From Elusimicrobiota bacterium (GTDB lineage: Bacteria; Elusimicrobiota; Elusimicrobia; Elusimicrobiales; UBA9959): DNA of 47,630 bases. A model generated the notes under the pieces. That model was not told the origin of the DNA. It saw nothing but the letters and a program-made list of their open reading frames with translations, and searched no databases. Numbering within the stretch: the stretch's first letter is position 1; the number at the start of each line of letters is the position of its first letter. This document shows, one piece after another, positions 9,320-19,280 of the stretch. The stretch is from positions 1 through 47,630 of the forward strand of contig JAAYVG010000002.1 in the NCBI GenBank assembly GCA_012517285.1, read 5' to 3'. The translations under genes and the position numbers were made by a program.

Positions 9320-10564
9320 ATGGATAAATTAAAATTGGATAATTCGTTTAAGCTTTATGAGGAAGCCCAAAGGCTTATACCTGGTGGTATGGCAGGGATA
9401 AGAAGGCCTTATAATTTTGTTTTAGGAGAATATCCTATATTTTTTGAAGAGGCAAAGGGAGGAAGAGTAAAGGATGTGGATGGAAACGAGTATATAGATA
9501 TGCTTTGTTCATATGGTCCAATAATAATAGGTCATCGTGAAAAAGAGATAGATGATGCAGTTGTTGAACAGATAAGAAAGAAGGGATTCTGTATGTCACT
9601 TGTTCAGCCTGTTCAAAATACACTTGCTAAAAAGGTTACAGAATTAATCCCATGTGCTGAGATGGTTGTTTTTGTAAAAACTGGTTCTGATGCAACAACA
9701 TTTGCAACGAGAGTAGCAAGAGGATTTACTCACAAGACAAAGATCTTAAGATGTGGTTATCATGGCTGGCATGATTGGTGTGTTGAGGTAAAGGGTGGAG
9801 TTCCTAAAAAGCTTTATGAGGACGTTTATGAGTTCCATTACAATGATTTGGAAGGTGCGGAGAAACTTGTTAATGAGAACAAGGATGATCTGGCTGCAAT
9901 AATAGTAACACCTGTTGGACATAACAATGCTCATCCTGTTGAGATGCCAAAACCGGGATTTTTAGAAGGATTAAAAGAATTAGCACATAAAAACAATGCA
10001 GTCCTAATATTTGATGAGATAAGAAGTGGTTTTAGATTTTCATTAGGTGGTGCCCAAAAGGTTTTTGGAGTTACCCCTGATTTAGGATGCTTTGGAAAAG
10101 CAATGGCAAACGGATATGATATAAGCATGGTTTGTGGTAAAAAAGAGGTGATGGATGTTGCCACCCCAGGAGATAATGTTTTCATATCATCAACCTATTT
10201 TCCAAACAGCCTTTCAATGGTAGCATCACTCAAAACCATTGAAATACTTGAGAGGGATAACGTGCTTGATGATATAAAGAAAAAGGGTGAGATGTTTGCT
10301 AAAAAGGTCAGACCATTCATAGAAAAAAAAGGTTTTCCTGTTCAATTTACTGGGGAACCATATATGCCATATATCACATTTAACAAGGATGAAACTGGCG
10401 ATTACAAAGAAAAGAGAAAAACTTTTTATACAAATCTTATAAGGAGAAAGGTTTTTTTACAACCATATCATCATGGTTATATATGTTACAGACATACAAA
10501 GAAGGATATAAAATACGCTGCTGATATGGTTATGGAAAGTTTAGAAGAAACATACAGGAAATAA
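9320..10564 (+). CDS. PLP-dependent class III aminotransferase / glutamate-1-semialdehyde-aminomutase-like
   Basis: 414-residue fold-type I PLP enzyme of the HemL-like class III group: GSDATTFATRVAR (phosphate-binding), GYHGWHD, LIFDEIRSGFR with the pyridine-N-binding Asp, and GKAMANG with the Schiff-base lysine K260. It is not simply HemL: there is no heme gene nearby, and it stands between kamE and a thiolase. The lysine pathway normally uses Kdd, an NAD-dependent dehydrogenase, to turn 3,5-diaminohexanoate into 5-amino-3-oxohexanoate; a transaminase at this position could replace it, which is inference. The gap after kamE is 58 bases and a good GGAGG precedes ATG 9320. The substrate is unknown. 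Confidence 0.85.
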   Translation: MDKLKLDNSFKLYEEAQRLIPGGMAGIRRPYNFVLGEYPIFFEEAKGGRVKDVDGNEYIDMLCSYGPIIIGHREKEIDDAVVEQIRKKGFCMSLVQPVQNTLAKKVTELIPCAEMVVFVKTGSDATTFATRVARGFTHKTKILRCGYHGWHDWCVEVKGGVPKKLYEDVYEFHYNDLEGAEKLVNENKDDLAAIIVTPVGHNNAHPVEMPKPGFLEGLKELAHKNNAVLIFDEIRSGFRFSLGGAQKVFGVTPDLGCFGKAMANGYDISMVCGKKEVMDVATPGDNVFISSTYFPNSLSMVASLKTIEILERDNVLDDIKKKGEMFAKKVRPFIEKKGFPVQFTGEPYMPYITFNKDETGDYKEKRKTFYTNLIRRKVFLQPYHHGYICYRHTKKDIKYAADMVMESLEETYRK

Positions 10565-10648
10565 ATAGACAGATTAGTTATTTGGTTATCTATTTATTTT
10601 TCCGTCTTCTGACTTATGACATATGTCTTATTCTAAAATGGAGGTATT

Positions 10649-11830
10649 ATGACAAATGAAGTGTATATAATAGATGGAGTTAGAACTCCTATAGGAACAT
10701 TTGGTGGAAGTCTTAAAGACTTCTCTTCATCAAAGTTAGGAGAAATAGTTACTAAGGCTTTGATTGAAAAAACTAAAGTTGATACAAATGATATTGACGA
10801 GCTTATTTTTGGAAATGTGCTTCAGGCAGGAAGTGGTATGAATGTCGCAAGGCAGGTTCAACTGAACTCTCAAATACCTCATCATAAAACAGCAATGACT
10901 GTTAATATGGTTTGTGGTTCAGGACTAAGAAGTGTTGCACTTGCCGACACTCTTATAAAAGCAAATGAAGCACGAATGATAATAGCAGGTGGAACTGAAT
11001 CTATGAGCACAGCTCCTTACCTTTTAAAAAGCAACAGATGGGGACAGAAGATGGGAAATGGTGAGGTCATTGATGAAATGATATATGATGGACTCTGGGA
11101 TATATTTAACAACTATCATATGGGAGTAACTGCTGAAAACTTAGCTGAAAAATATAATATAACAAGAGAAGAGCAGGATGAGCTTAGTGTCAGATCTCAA
11201 AATAAAGCTGAAAAAGCAATAAAAGAGGGAAGGTTTAAGGATGAGATAGTTCCTGTTTTAATACCTCAGAGGAAGGGGGAACCAGTAAGATTTGAAAATG
11301 ATGAACATCCAAGATTTGGTACCACAATTGAAAAGCTATCAGCATTAAAACCAGCTTTTAAAAAGGATGGAACCGTGACAGCGGGGAACTCAAGCGGGAT
11401 AAATGATGGAGCAGCAGCTGTGCTTCTTACAAATGAAGAGATGGTAAAAAAATATGATTTTAAACCTCTTGCTAAAATAGTTTCATATGGATATTACGGC
11501 GTTGATCCAAAGATTATGGGAGTTGGACCAGTTGAGGCAATAAAGATAGCACTAAGAAAGGCTAACTGGAATAAAGATGAGGTAGAGCTATGGGAGCTAA
11601 ATGAAGCATTTGCTGCTCAATCACTAAGTGTGATGAAAGGGCTTGAATTAAGCGATGAAAATGTAAATGTAAATGGTGGAGCCATAGCCTTGGGTCATCC
11701 TATTGGTGCAAGCGGGACAAGGATACTTGTAACACTTTTGTATGAGATGAAAAAGCGAAATTTAAAGAAGGGGGTTGCTTCATTATGCATTGGTGGAGGT
11801 ATGGGCATAGCAGTTTGTGTTGAGAGATAA
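10649..11830 (+). CDS. atoB: Acetyl-CoA C-acetyltransferase (thiolase)
   Basis: 393 residues, full length for a biosynthetic-type thiolase that interconverts two acetyl-CoA and acetoacetyl-CoA. The catalytic triad is present: nucleophile C89 (MVCGSG), H350 (GHPIGASG) and C380 (CIGGGMG), as are NEAFA and GGTESMS. It follows the aminotransferase after 84 bases with its own GGAGG. In lysine fermentation the pathway yields acetoacetate and a C4 CoA ester, so a thiolase that splits acetoacetyl-CoA fits the operon. A thiolase for a longer beta-ketoacyl-CoA is also possible. Confidence 0.93.
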   Translation: MTNEVYIIDGVRTPIGTFGGSLKDFSSSKLGEIVTKALIEKTKVDTNDIDELIFGNVLQAGSGMNVARQVQLNSQIPHHKTAMTVNMVCGSGLRSVALADTLIKANEARMIIAGGTESMSTAPYLLKSNRWGQKMGNGEVIDEMIYDGLWDIFNNYHMGVTAENLAEKYNITREEQDELSVRSQNKAEKAIKEGRFKDEIVPVLIPQRKGEPVRFENDEHPRFGTTIEKLSALKPAFKKDGTVTAGNSSGINDGAAAVLLTNEEMVKKYDFKPLAKIVSYGYYGVDPKIMGVGPVEAIKIALRKANWNKDEVELWELNEAFAAQSLSVMKGLELSDENVNVNGGAIALGHPIGASGTRILVTLLYEMKKRNLKKGVASLCIGGGMGIAVCVER

Positions 11831-11858
11831 AAAATAAAATATATTCCGATTCTCGTGC

Positions 11859-12053
11859 TTTTTTAGTTTAAAAAAACTTTTCTCATAGGGGAATTTTAGA
11901 AACACCACTTTTTCATGGGCACTACATTTTCTTGATTATGTAAGTTGTCAACCGCCACTCCCGCCTAATAAGTTTATATATCTACCCGCTTCATAGCTTA
12001 TTCTGGAAGATAAACCATATCTTATCTTTTTAACCTTATCAAATAAAATACTC
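11859..12053. repeat. 195-bp dispersed repeat, copy A
   Basis: This stretch matches 47429-47623 almost base for base in the same orientation, and similarity stops abruptly at both ends in both places. It lies between the thiolase and glgP. Read on the minus strand it contains the decayed version of a small reading frame that is open in the other copy: a T is missing in CTACCCGC (CTTACCCGC in copy B), which shifts the frame. It has no clear terminal inverted repeats. It may be the end of a mobile gene or a non-coding element. Confidence 0.8.
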
Positions 12054-12107
12054 CTTTAAATTTTATATACTATATTTATAATTTTATTTTTTAATAAGGA
12101 GAAATTG

Positions 12108-14657
12108 ATGAAAACATACTCTTTTAACGTTATTCCTGATCTTCCTGAGAATTTGAAGCCTTTAAATGAGCTTGCTACAAATATGTGGTTTACATGGAAC
12201 TGGGATGCTATAATGATGTTTGTTCAGATAGATGAGGAGAAGTGGCATATATCACACAGAAATCCTAAATGGATATTAGGAACACTTTCCCACAACAGAA
12301 TAGAGCAGTTAAGCAAGGATGAAAATTTTTTAAAACTGCTTAATAACGTTAAGAAGAAATATGATGATTATATGTCTGTAACTGATACTTGGTTTAATAA
12401 GAATAAAACTGATGCAGAAAGAAATATGCTTGTTGCATATTTCTCTATGGAGTATGGAATAGGTGAAGGTCTCCCGATATATTCAGGTGGTCTTGGTATG
12501 CTGAGTGGTGATCACTTGAAGTCTTCCTCGGATATGGGACTCCCTGTTATAGGTATGGGTCTCCTTTACAGAAAGGGATATGTACAGCAGGTTTTAAACA
12601 GGGATAACTGGCAAACTGAGGCATATCCAGAAAATGATTGGTATAATATGCCTGTAGAAATAGTAAAAAGAACCGATGGCAGTCCTATAAGAGTTAGCGT
12701 CAATTTAGCAGGAGAAGAGGTTAAGGTTGGCATATGGAGAGTCCCAGTAGGAAGAACATCTCTTTATCTGCTTGATACCAATCTGACTGAAAACTCTATC
12801 TCTGCAAGAGGAATAACAGAACAGCTTTATGGTGGAGATAGGGAAAACAGGATAAGACAGGAGATAATACTCGGTGTAGGTGGATACAGGGCATTGAAAG
12901 AAATGGGATTGCTACCAACGATATATCATGTTAATGAGGGACATTCAGCATTTTTGCTTCTTGAAAGGATAAGGGATCTTATGAAAGAAAAAGGACTGAA
13001 TTTTTATGAAGCAAAAAAAGCTGTATGGGCAACAAGCGTTTTTACGACTCACACCCCTGTTATGGCTGGCAATGAATATTTTGACTTTAATCTTATAAAA
13101 AAATATTTTGAAAATTATTCAGCAGAGCTTGGTATATCTTTTGCAGATTTTCTTGAACTTGGTAAGGAAGAAAAAAATTCACTTGGTTTTTGTATGACGG
13201 TGCTTGCCTTAAGGCTTGCTGCTTATTCAAATGCTGTGAGCAAGCTTCATCAGGACACAAGCAGAAAGATGTGGCACAAAGTCTGGTCCAATCTTCCACT
13301 TTATGATATCCCAATAGATTTTGTTACCAATGGAGTGCATACAAGTTCATGGATAAGTCATGAACACCATGAGGAGTACTGCCGTTATGTTTTTGATAAT
13401 GCAAATGATACATCTATAGTGGAAAACTATAACTGGAATAATATCCATAACATACCCGATGAAAAGTTATGGGAATTAAAAATGATAAGAAAGAATAAGC
13501 TCATAAAGCTTATAAGGGATAGAATGATAAGACAGTACAAAAGGCTTGGTGCTGATTCAACTGTTATAAAAGACATTCAAAATATTTTAAATCCTGAATA
13601 TTTAACAATTGGATTTGCAAGAAGATTTGCAACATATAAAAGAGCAAATCTGTTTATGAAGAATTTAGAAAGATTGGCAGAAATAGTTAATAATGATAAA
13701 ATGCCTGTACAATTTATTATTTCAGGCAAGGCACATCAGGCTGATACTCAAGGAAAAGAACTTATAAAACAGGTTGCATCATTAAATCTTGACAAGAGGT
13801 TTAAGTCAAGGATTGTTTTTGTTGAGGATTATAATATGAATGTTGCAAGGTACATGATACAGGGGGTTGATGTATGGCTTAACAATCCGATAAGACCTCT
13901 TGAAGCAAGCGGTACAAGTGGTATGAAAGCAGCGATAAATGGGGTGCTAAATCTTTCAGTTCTTGACGGATGGTGGGATGAGGGATATTCACCTGAGTTA
14001 GGCTGGGCCATAGGTGGTGTGGATACATACAAAAGTGATGATGAAAGAGATTATGTAGAATCTGAATCACTTTATAATCTGCTTGAGAAGGTTGTGGTCC
14101 CACTCTACTATGACAAGGAAAATGGTTTGCCGAGAAAATGGATAAAGATGATGAAAAATTCTGTTTCAAGGCTGGTCCCATATTTCAACACTGACAGGAT
14201 GCTAAGAGAGTATTATCAAAAGTTTTATGTGAAAGCAAACAACCATTTCAACCATCTTATAAACCATAATGTTATAAAGGAAAGTGTAGGATTATGGTGG
14301 AATAGAGTATATAAAAATTTTGATAAGGTTAGAGTTGTTGTAGATAATTTTAAACCAAGCTCAGAGCTTAAAACAGGGAACAGCTTTGAGGTCAGGGCTG
14401 TTGTATGGCTCGGTGATATATTGCCTGATGATGTGAAGGTTGAGATAGTAATAGGTTCGCTTGATGGGGAGTCAATATTTAAGTATGGAAGAGCATTTGA
14501 GATGAAGTGTGTTAATAAGGGTTCAAATGGATATATTTATTCAACTGAGATAAAGTGCTATAAGAGCGGCAAGCATGACTTCGCTGTCAGGGTTCTTCCA
14601 TATCATAAGGAACTACCCGATCTTCCAATCCCGGGTTTTATTGTATGGAATGAATAA
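12108..14657 (+). CDS. glgP: Alpha-glucan (glycogen/maltodextrin) phosphorylase
   Basis: 849-residue GT35 enzyme that releases glucose-1-phosphate from alpha-1,4-glucans. The N-terminal ~110 residues match the DUF3417-type extension of the thermophile/actinobacterial alpha-glucan phosphorylases (ELATNMWFTWNWDA). Then come FSMEYGIGEGLPIYSGGLG, VNEGHSAF, TNGVHTSSW, and the PLP site EASGTSGMKAA with K607. A C-terminal ~80-residue beta-rich domain follows the catalytic core. ATG 12108 is preferred: AAGGAG (12096-12101) is 6 bases before it, while the preceding in-frame TTG is too close. It stands alone, but glucose-1-phosphate can feed the NDP-glucose used by the trehalose genes 8 kb away. Confidence 0.93.
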   Translation: MKTYSFNVIPDLPENLKPLNELATNMWFTWNWDAIMMFVQIDEEKWHISHRNPKWILGTLSHNRIEQLSKDENFLKLLNNVKKKYDDYMSVTDTWFNKNKTDAERNMLVAYFSMEYGIGEGLPIYSGGLGMLSGDHLKSSSDMGLPVIGMGLLYRKGYVQQVLNRDNWQTEAYPENDWYNMPVEIVKRTDGSPIRVSVNLAGEEVKVGIWRVPVGRTSLYLLDTNLTENSISARGITEQLYGGDRENRIRQEIILGVGGYRALKEMGLLPTIYHVNEGHSAFLLLERIRDLMKEKGLNFYEAKKAVWATSVFTTHTPVMAGNEYFDFNLIKKYFENYSAELGISFADFLELGKEEKNSLGFCMTVLALRLAAYSNAVSKLHQDTSRKMWHKVWSNLPLYDIPIDFVTNGVHTSSWISHEHHEEYCRYVFDNANDTSIVENYNWNNIHNIPDEKLWELKMIRKNKLIKLIRDRMIRQYKRLGADSTVIKDIQNILNPEYLTIGFARRFATYKRANLFMKNLERLAEIVNNDKMPVQFIISGKAHQADTQGKELIKQVASLNLDKRFKSRIVFVEDYNMNVARYMIQGVDVWLNNPIRPLEASGTSGMKAAINGVLNLSVLDGWWDEGYSPELGWAIGGVDTYKSDDERDYVESESLYNLLEKVVVPLYYDKENGLPRKWIKMMKNSVSRLVPYFNTDRMLREYYQKFYVKANNHFNHLINHNVIKESVGLWWNRVYKNFDKVRVVVDNFKPSSELKTGNSFEVRAVVWLGDILPDDVKVEIVIGSLDGESIFKYGRAFEMKCVNKGSNGYIYSTEIKCYKSGKHDFAVRVLPYHKELPDLPIPGFIVWNE

Positions 14658-14919
14658 TATATAATTAACTTTTTTTATACTTTAAGTATTTTAGGTTAAA
14701 AATTTAATAGAATTTAAATAATGGTAGAATAATTATTAAGTCACTGTTTGTTCAATTGTCTTAGCAGTTATCTGTAAGATGAAGTCAGTAAATATGTTTA
14801 TAATAAATGTTTTCTTTTAACTTTCTTCTGACTTGTTTTTATATACATATCTTTAACTGCTACTTGTCTTTGCATAAAATGATAACTGCTTATGGTTTAT
14901 TATCTTTTAAGGAGGATAT
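14658..14919 (+). promoter_or_regulatory. Possible structured leader upstream of the guaB3-guaA-purC block
   Basis: This 262-base gap has nested complementary segments: 14763-14772 (AGCAGTTATC) pairs perfectly with 14881-14890 (GATAACTGCT), and inside it 14782-14788 (AAGTCAG) pairs with 14828-14834 (CTGACTT). A second partner for the 5' arm, AACTGCT at 14855-14861, would exclude the full 14881-14890 pairing. The outer helix ends about 20 bases before the GGAGG of guaB3. Two exclusive pairings near the RBS are what a regulatory leader would show, but I do not recognise a known riboswitch and the region is very AT-rich. Confidence 0.3.
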
Positions 14920-16086
14920 ATGTCATATTTTATAGGAAGAAATAGAGAAGCAAGGTATTCTTATGGTTTTGATGATGTGGCACTGGTGCCTTCGGATGTG
15001 GCTGTTGACCCTGATGATGTTGATATATCAATGAACATTGCTAATATAAAGCTTAAGATACCGTTTCTTGCTTCTGCTATGGATGGAGTTGTTGATGTTA
15101 AAATGGCTGAGGCATTCAATAAAGTTGGTGGACTTGCTGTTTTAAATCTTGATGGTATAAACACAAGATATGAAAATCCAGAGGAGGCTGTAAATGAGAT
15201 TGTCAATGCACCAAATGATAAGGCAACAGAAGTTTTTCAGAAAATTTATAAAGAACCAATAAAACCAAAGCTTATTGCGAAACGTGTTGAAGAAATAAAG
15301 AAGCGAAGAGTTTACTGTGCTGTGAGCTCTGTGCCTCAAAATGCATCAAAGTTCGGCCCTATTGCAAGGGATGCTGGGGCTGATATATATTTTGTCCAAG
15401 CAACAGTTTTGACGAAAAAATATTATTCTTCAAAACAGCAACCCCTCGACTTAGAAAAATTTATTAAAATGATGGAAATACCTGTGGTTTTAGGAAACTG
15501 TGTAACATATAAGGTTGCCCTTGATTTTATGGAGGTTGGAGCTGCTGCTGTTATGGTTGGTGTTGGTCCTGGTGCAGCATGCACAACAAGAGGTGTCTTA
15601 GGAATTGGTGTTCCACAGATCACAGCAACAGTTGACTGTGCGGCAGCAAAAGAGGTTTATTACAAAAAAACAGGAAAATATGTTCCTATAATAACAGATG
15701 GCGGAATGATAACAGGGGGAGATGTTTCTAAGGCTATAGCAGCAGGTGCTGATGCAGTTATGATTGGTTCACCTTTTGCAAAGGCTATAGAAGCACCTGG
15801 GAAGGGATATCACTGGGGAATGGCAACATCCCATGAGAATCTACCGAGGGGTACAAGGGTTAATGTTGGTATAACTGGGACAATTGAAGAGATACTCTTA
15901 GGTCCAGCCAAAACAGATGATGGGACGCAGAACCTTGCTGGTGCCCTTAAAACATCTATGGGATCACTAGGTGTAAGAAACATAAGAGAAATGCAGATGG
16001 CACAGATAATTATTGCACCATCAATAAAGGCTGAGGGAAAGCTTTTGCAAAAAACCCAGATAGTTGGTATGGGAAGGCAGAAATAG
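14920..16086 (+). CDS. guaB3: GuaB3-type IMP dehydrogenase family protein
   Basis: 388-residue TIM-barrel protein of the IMP dehydrogenase/GMP reductase superfamily. It lacks the CBS pair of ordinary GuaB and its overall sequence and length fit the GuaB3 group. The catalytic loop cysteine is C221 in GPGAACTTR, and the nucleotide-phosphate and flap regions [13 protein letters not shown] and MIGSPFA are present. It starts with [24 protein letters not shown], whose conserved Arg/Tyr-rich start is GuaB3-like. It is followed 45 bases later by guaA, which supports oxidation of IMP to XMP rather than reduction of GMP. A strong AAGGAGG precedes ATG 14920. Confidence 0.85.
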   Translation: MSYFIGRNREARYSYGFDDVALVPSDVAVDPDDVDISMNIANIKLKIPFLASAMDGVVDVKMAEAFNKVGGLAVLNLDGINTRYENPEEAVNEIVNAPNDKATEVFQKIYKEPIKPKLIAKRVEEIKKRRVYCAVSSVPQNASKFGPIARDAGADIYFVQATVLTKKYYSSKQQPLDLEKFIKMMEIPVVLGNCVTYKVALDFMEVGAAAVMVGVGPGAACTTRGVLGIGVPQITATVDCAAAKEVYYKKTGKYVPIITDGGMITGGDVSKAIAAGADAVMIGSPFAKAIEAPGKGYHWGMATSHENLPRGTRVNVGITGTIEEILLGPAKTDDGTQNLAGALKTSMGSLGVRNIREMQMAQIIIAPSIKAEGKLLQKTQIVGMGRQK

Positions 16087-16131
16087 TGGTTAGTGATCAG
16101 CAAAAGCAAAAAGCATAGTCAGTGGAGTCAT

Positions 16132-17670
16132 ATGAAAACTGATATCATTTTAATACTTGATTTTGGGAGCCAGTATACACAGCTTATAGCCAAAGAGTTA
16201 AGAAAGAAAAAAGTTTTTTGTGAAATACTTCCATACACCGCTTCTTTAAATGAGATAAAAGAGAAAAATCCATCAGGCATAATTCTTTCAGGTGGACCTG
16301 ATAGTGTTTACAACAAAAACTCTCCTAAATTGAGTTTTAATATTTCAGATGCTGATGTCCCTGTGCTTGCTATATGCTACGGTATGCAGCTTATAGCAGT
16401 TGATTATGGTGGAGTTACAAAGGCTGGGGTTAAGAGAGAATATGGTCACACTGAAATAAATTTGGCTAAAAACTCTAAACTCTTTAAAGGAATAAACAGA
16501 AGGACAGTCGTCTGGATGAGCCACGGTGATGAGGTTCTAAAACTTCCTGATGGATTTGTTTTAAATTCTAAAACCGAAAATGGTGTAATAAGCGGCTTTG
16601 AATCAGAAACTAAAAAAATCTATGCAATACAGTTTCATCCAGAGGTAAAACACACAAGAGATGGTGAAAAAATAATAAGCAATTTTGCATTTAATATATG
16701 TGGTGTAAAAAATTTGTTTGAATATGATGACTTTATAGAAACAGCTGTAAAAAACATATCAGAGTCTGTTGGTTCTATGAAAGCAATATGTGCACTATCA
16801 GGTGGGGTTGACTCATCAGTTGCAGCATTTCTCACACACAAGGCTATAGGCAAAAATTTGAAGTGTGTTTTTGTTGATACAGGACTTTTACGATCAGGTG
16901 ACAGAGAAAGGATTGAGGATGTTTTTAAAAAGCAGTTTGATTTTGATATAGATATTGTTGATGCTTCATCCCTTTTTTTAAAAAGGCTCAAAGGTGTAAC
17001 TGATCCCGAAACTAAAAGAAAGATAATAGGAGAAGCATTCATAGATGTGTTTAAAAAAGAGGCTCAAAGGATCAAAGGTGCAAGTTTTCTTGTACAGGGA
17101 ACGCTGTACCCTGATATAATAGAATCTGTTTCTGTCAAAGGGCCATCAGCTGTTATAAAAAGTCATCACAATGTTGGTGGATTGCCAAAAAATTTAGGAT
17201 TTAAGCTCATTGAACCTCTTAAGTTTCTCTTCAAGGATGATGTAAGGGATATTGGTAAAAGATTAGGAATACCTGATGATGTTCTCTTTCAACATCCATT
17301 TCCCGGTCCTGGACTTGCCATAAGAATAATTGGCGAGGTGAGTAAAGAAAGGCTTGAAATACTAAAAAAGGCTGACTTTATATTAAGAGATGAGCTTAAA
17401 AAATCAGGGTACTATAACAAGATATGGCAGGCTTTTTGTGTTCTGCTTCCCATAAAGTCAGTTGGTGTTATGGGAGATGAGAGAAGCTATGAAAATGTTT
17501 TGGCTTTAAGATTTGTTGACAGTGTTGATGGTATGACTGCTGACTGGTCAAGAGTAAGCAATGATGTATTGAACAGTATATCAAAAAGAATTGTTGGTGA
17601 GGTAAAAGGAATAAACAGGGTTGTATATGATATAACCTCAAAACCACCTGCAACAATTGAGTGGGAATAA
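16132..17670 (+). CDS. guaA: GMP synthase (glutamine-hydrolysing)
   Basis: 512 residues, standard length. The N-terminal class I glutamine amidotransferase has FGSQYTQLIA, the nucleophile elbow AICYGMQ and the FHPEVKHT His-Glu segment. The ATP-pyrophosphatase domain has the PP-loop SGGVDSSVAA, and the C-terminal dimerisation domain ends in PPATIEWE, the invariant GuaA end. It converts XMP to GMP, directly after the predicted XMP-producing GuaB3. ATG 16132 has GGAG five bases upstream and gives the expected N-terminus; an upstream in-frame start at 16093 would add 13 unlikely residues. Confidence 0.96.
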   Translation: MKTDIILILDFGSQYTQLIAKELRKKKVFCEILPYTASLNEIKEKNPSGIILSGGPDSVYNKNSPKLSFNISDADVPVLAICYGMQLIAVDYGGVTKAGVKREYGHTEINLAKNSKLFKGINRRTVVWMSHGDEVLKLPDGFVLNSKTENGVISGFESETKKIYAIQFHPEVKHTRDGEKIISNFAFNICGVKNLFEYDDFIETAVKNISESVGSMKAICALSGGVDSSVAAFLTHKAIGKNLKCVFVDTGLLRSGDRERIEDVFKKQFDFDIDIVDASSLFLKRLKGVTDPETKRKIIGEAFIDVFKKEAQRIKGASFLVQGTLYPDIIESVSVKGPSAVIKSHHNVGGLPKNLGFKLIEPLKFLFKDDVRDIGKRLGIPDDVLFQHPFPGPGLAIRIIGEVSKERLEILKKADFILRDELKKSGYYNKIWQAFCVLLPIKSVGVMGDERSYENVLALRFVDSVDGMTADWSRVSNDVLNSISKRIVGEVKGINRVVYDITSKPPATIEWE

Positions 17671-17684
17671 AACAGTGGAGGGAT

Positions 17685-18548
17685 ATGAAAGAATTAAAAG
17701 ATTTTAAGCTTTATAAGGGTAAGGTAAGAGATGTTTATTCCATTGATAATGATAAACTCTTGATCGTCTCAACAGACAGGATATCGGCTTTTGATTTTGT
17801 TCTTCCATCTGAAATATATGGGAAGGGGGAGATTCTGAATCAGATATCGCTATTCTGGTTTAATAAGACAAAAAATATAATAAGAAATCACATAATAACT
17901 GGAAATATTGATGATATAAAAAAACTAACATCATTGAATCTTTCAGAGTGGTATTCTAAAAGAACTGTTCTTACACATAAAGCAAAAAGAATTGATTTTG
18001 AATGTATTGTAAGAGGTTATATAGTTGGAAGTGGCTGGAAGGAGTATCAAAAGACCGGAGAGATATGCGGAATAAAGCTGAAAGAAAATTTAAGATATGC
18101 TCAAAAACTGGATGAACCAATATTTACACCAACTACCAAGGCTGATGAGGGTCATGATGAGAACATTGAATTCAACTATATGTCTAAAAAAATAGGTAAC
18201 GAACTTGCAAAAAAAATAAAAGATATATCTATAAACATTTATAACTTTGCTCACAACTATCTTTTAGAAAAAGGAATTATACTTGCAGATACAAAGCTTG
18301 AGTTTGGTATGCTTGGTGACGAACTGATACTGATAGATGAACTATTAACCCCTGACAGTTCAAGATTTTGGGATAGAAAGACATATAATGTTGGTGAAGA
18401 ACCTATAAGCTTTGACAAGCAGTTTGTCAGAAACTATCTTCTATCAACTGACTGGGACAGGAAATCAACTCCTCCCAAATTACCAGAGAGTGTTATAGAA
18501 AATACCGCTAAAAAATATAATGAGATTATGAAATTAATAATAGATTGA
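17685..18548 (+). CDS. purC: Phosphoribosylaminoimidazole-succinocarboxamide synthase
   Basis: 287-residue SAICAR synthetase (CAIR + Asp + ATP), step 8 of purine synthesis. Motifs: LYKGKVRDVYSI, STDRISAFDFVLP, CIVRGYIVGSGWKEYQ, TPTTKADEGHDEN, LADTKLEFG and DELLTPDSSRFW. It is the longer ~290-residue variety (yeast Ade1-like) rather than the ~240-residue E. coli form. ATG 17685 is preceded by GGAGGG (17677-17682), 14 bases after guaA, so guaB3-guaA-purC form a purine operon. An in-frame start at 17661, inside guaA, is rejected because the RBS lies after it. Confidence 0.96.
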   Translation: MKELKDFKLYKGKVRDVYSIDNDKLLIVSTDRISAFDFVLPSEIYGKGEILNQISLFWFNKTKNIIRNHIITGNIDDIKKLTSLNLSEWYSKRTVLTHKAKRIDFECIVRGYIVGSGWKEYQKTGEICGIKLKENLRYAQKLDEPIFTPTTKADEGHDENIEFNYMSKKIGNELAKKIKDISINIYNFAHNYLLEKGIILADTKLEFGMLGDELILIDELLTPDSSRFWDRKTYNVGEEPISFDKQFVRNYLLSTDWDRKSTPPKLPESVIENTAKKYNEIMKLIID

Positions 18549-18587
18549 TAGAGATTTTATTTTAAATTGAGTTTACAACCTCTAAAT

Positions 18588-19280
18588 TCAGTATTTTCCT
18601 TCCCCAGCACTCTGTCCAGATACTATTGAAACGCTTGCACTCGCCCCAATCCTTGTTGCACCTGCCATAATCATATCTGCTGCTGTTTTATAATCCCTTA
18701 TTCCTCCTGATGCCTTTACTCCCATATCAGGGCCAACAGTTTTTCTCATAAGTTTTACATCCTCAACCGTTGCTCCTGATGGCCCAAAGCCTGTTGATGT
18801 TTTAACGAAATCAGCACCAGCTTTTTTTGCCATATTACAAGCTTTAATTTTTTCATCATCTTTGAGGTATGTTGTCTCTATTATAACCTTCAATACCTTA
18901 TCCTCTGTAGCCTTTCTAATAGCTTCTATATCCATCAAAACTGTTGTATAATCTCCTGATTTAAGTGCAGGTATGTTTATCACCATATCTATTTCATCAG
19001 CCCCAGCTGCTATTGCATCCCTTGCTTCAACAACTTTTGTTAATGATGTATTTGAACCAAGTGGAAAACCTATCACAGTACATACCTTAACACCACTTCC
19101 TTTCACTATCCCTGAAGCAAGTGAAACATAGAATGGATTAATACACACCGATGCAAAATGATACTTTATGGCTTCATCACAAAGTTTTTTTATATCTGCT
19201 ATCGTAGCGTTTGCTTTGAGCAGTGTATGATCTATATATGGTGCCAACTCAGTTGGATTTGATATCTCTATTTTTTTCAT
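18588..19280 (-). CDS. deoC: Deoxyribose-phosphate aldolase
   Basis: 230-residue class I aldolase cleaving 2-deoxyribose-5-phosphate to glyceraldehyde-3-phosphate and acetaldehyde in nucleoside salvage. The Schiff-base lysine is K160 (VKTSTGFG), with the second lysine K189 (VKASGGIR) and D98 in DEIDMV. The N-terminus [11 protein letters not shown] and the IGFPLGS strand are typical. It is convergent with purC: only 39 bases separate the stop codons and I see no clear terminator hairpin there. No other deo gene is adjacent. Confidence 0.96.
   Translation of the reverse strand: MKKIEISNPTELAPYIDHTLLKANATIADIKKLCDEAIKYHFASVCINPFYVSLASGIVKGSGVKVCTVIGFPLGSNTSLTKVVEARDAIAAGADEIDMVINIPALKSGDYTTVLMDIEAIRKATEDKVLKVIIETTYLKDDEKIKACNMAKKAGADFVKTSTGFGPSGATVEDVKLMRKTVGPDMGVKASGGIRDYKTAADMIMAGATRIGASASVSIVSGQSAGEGKY

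Noticed and set aside
14658-14919. Known purine riboswitch
   Set aside because: The conserved three-way junction and loop-loop bases of the purine riboswitch are not recognisable.
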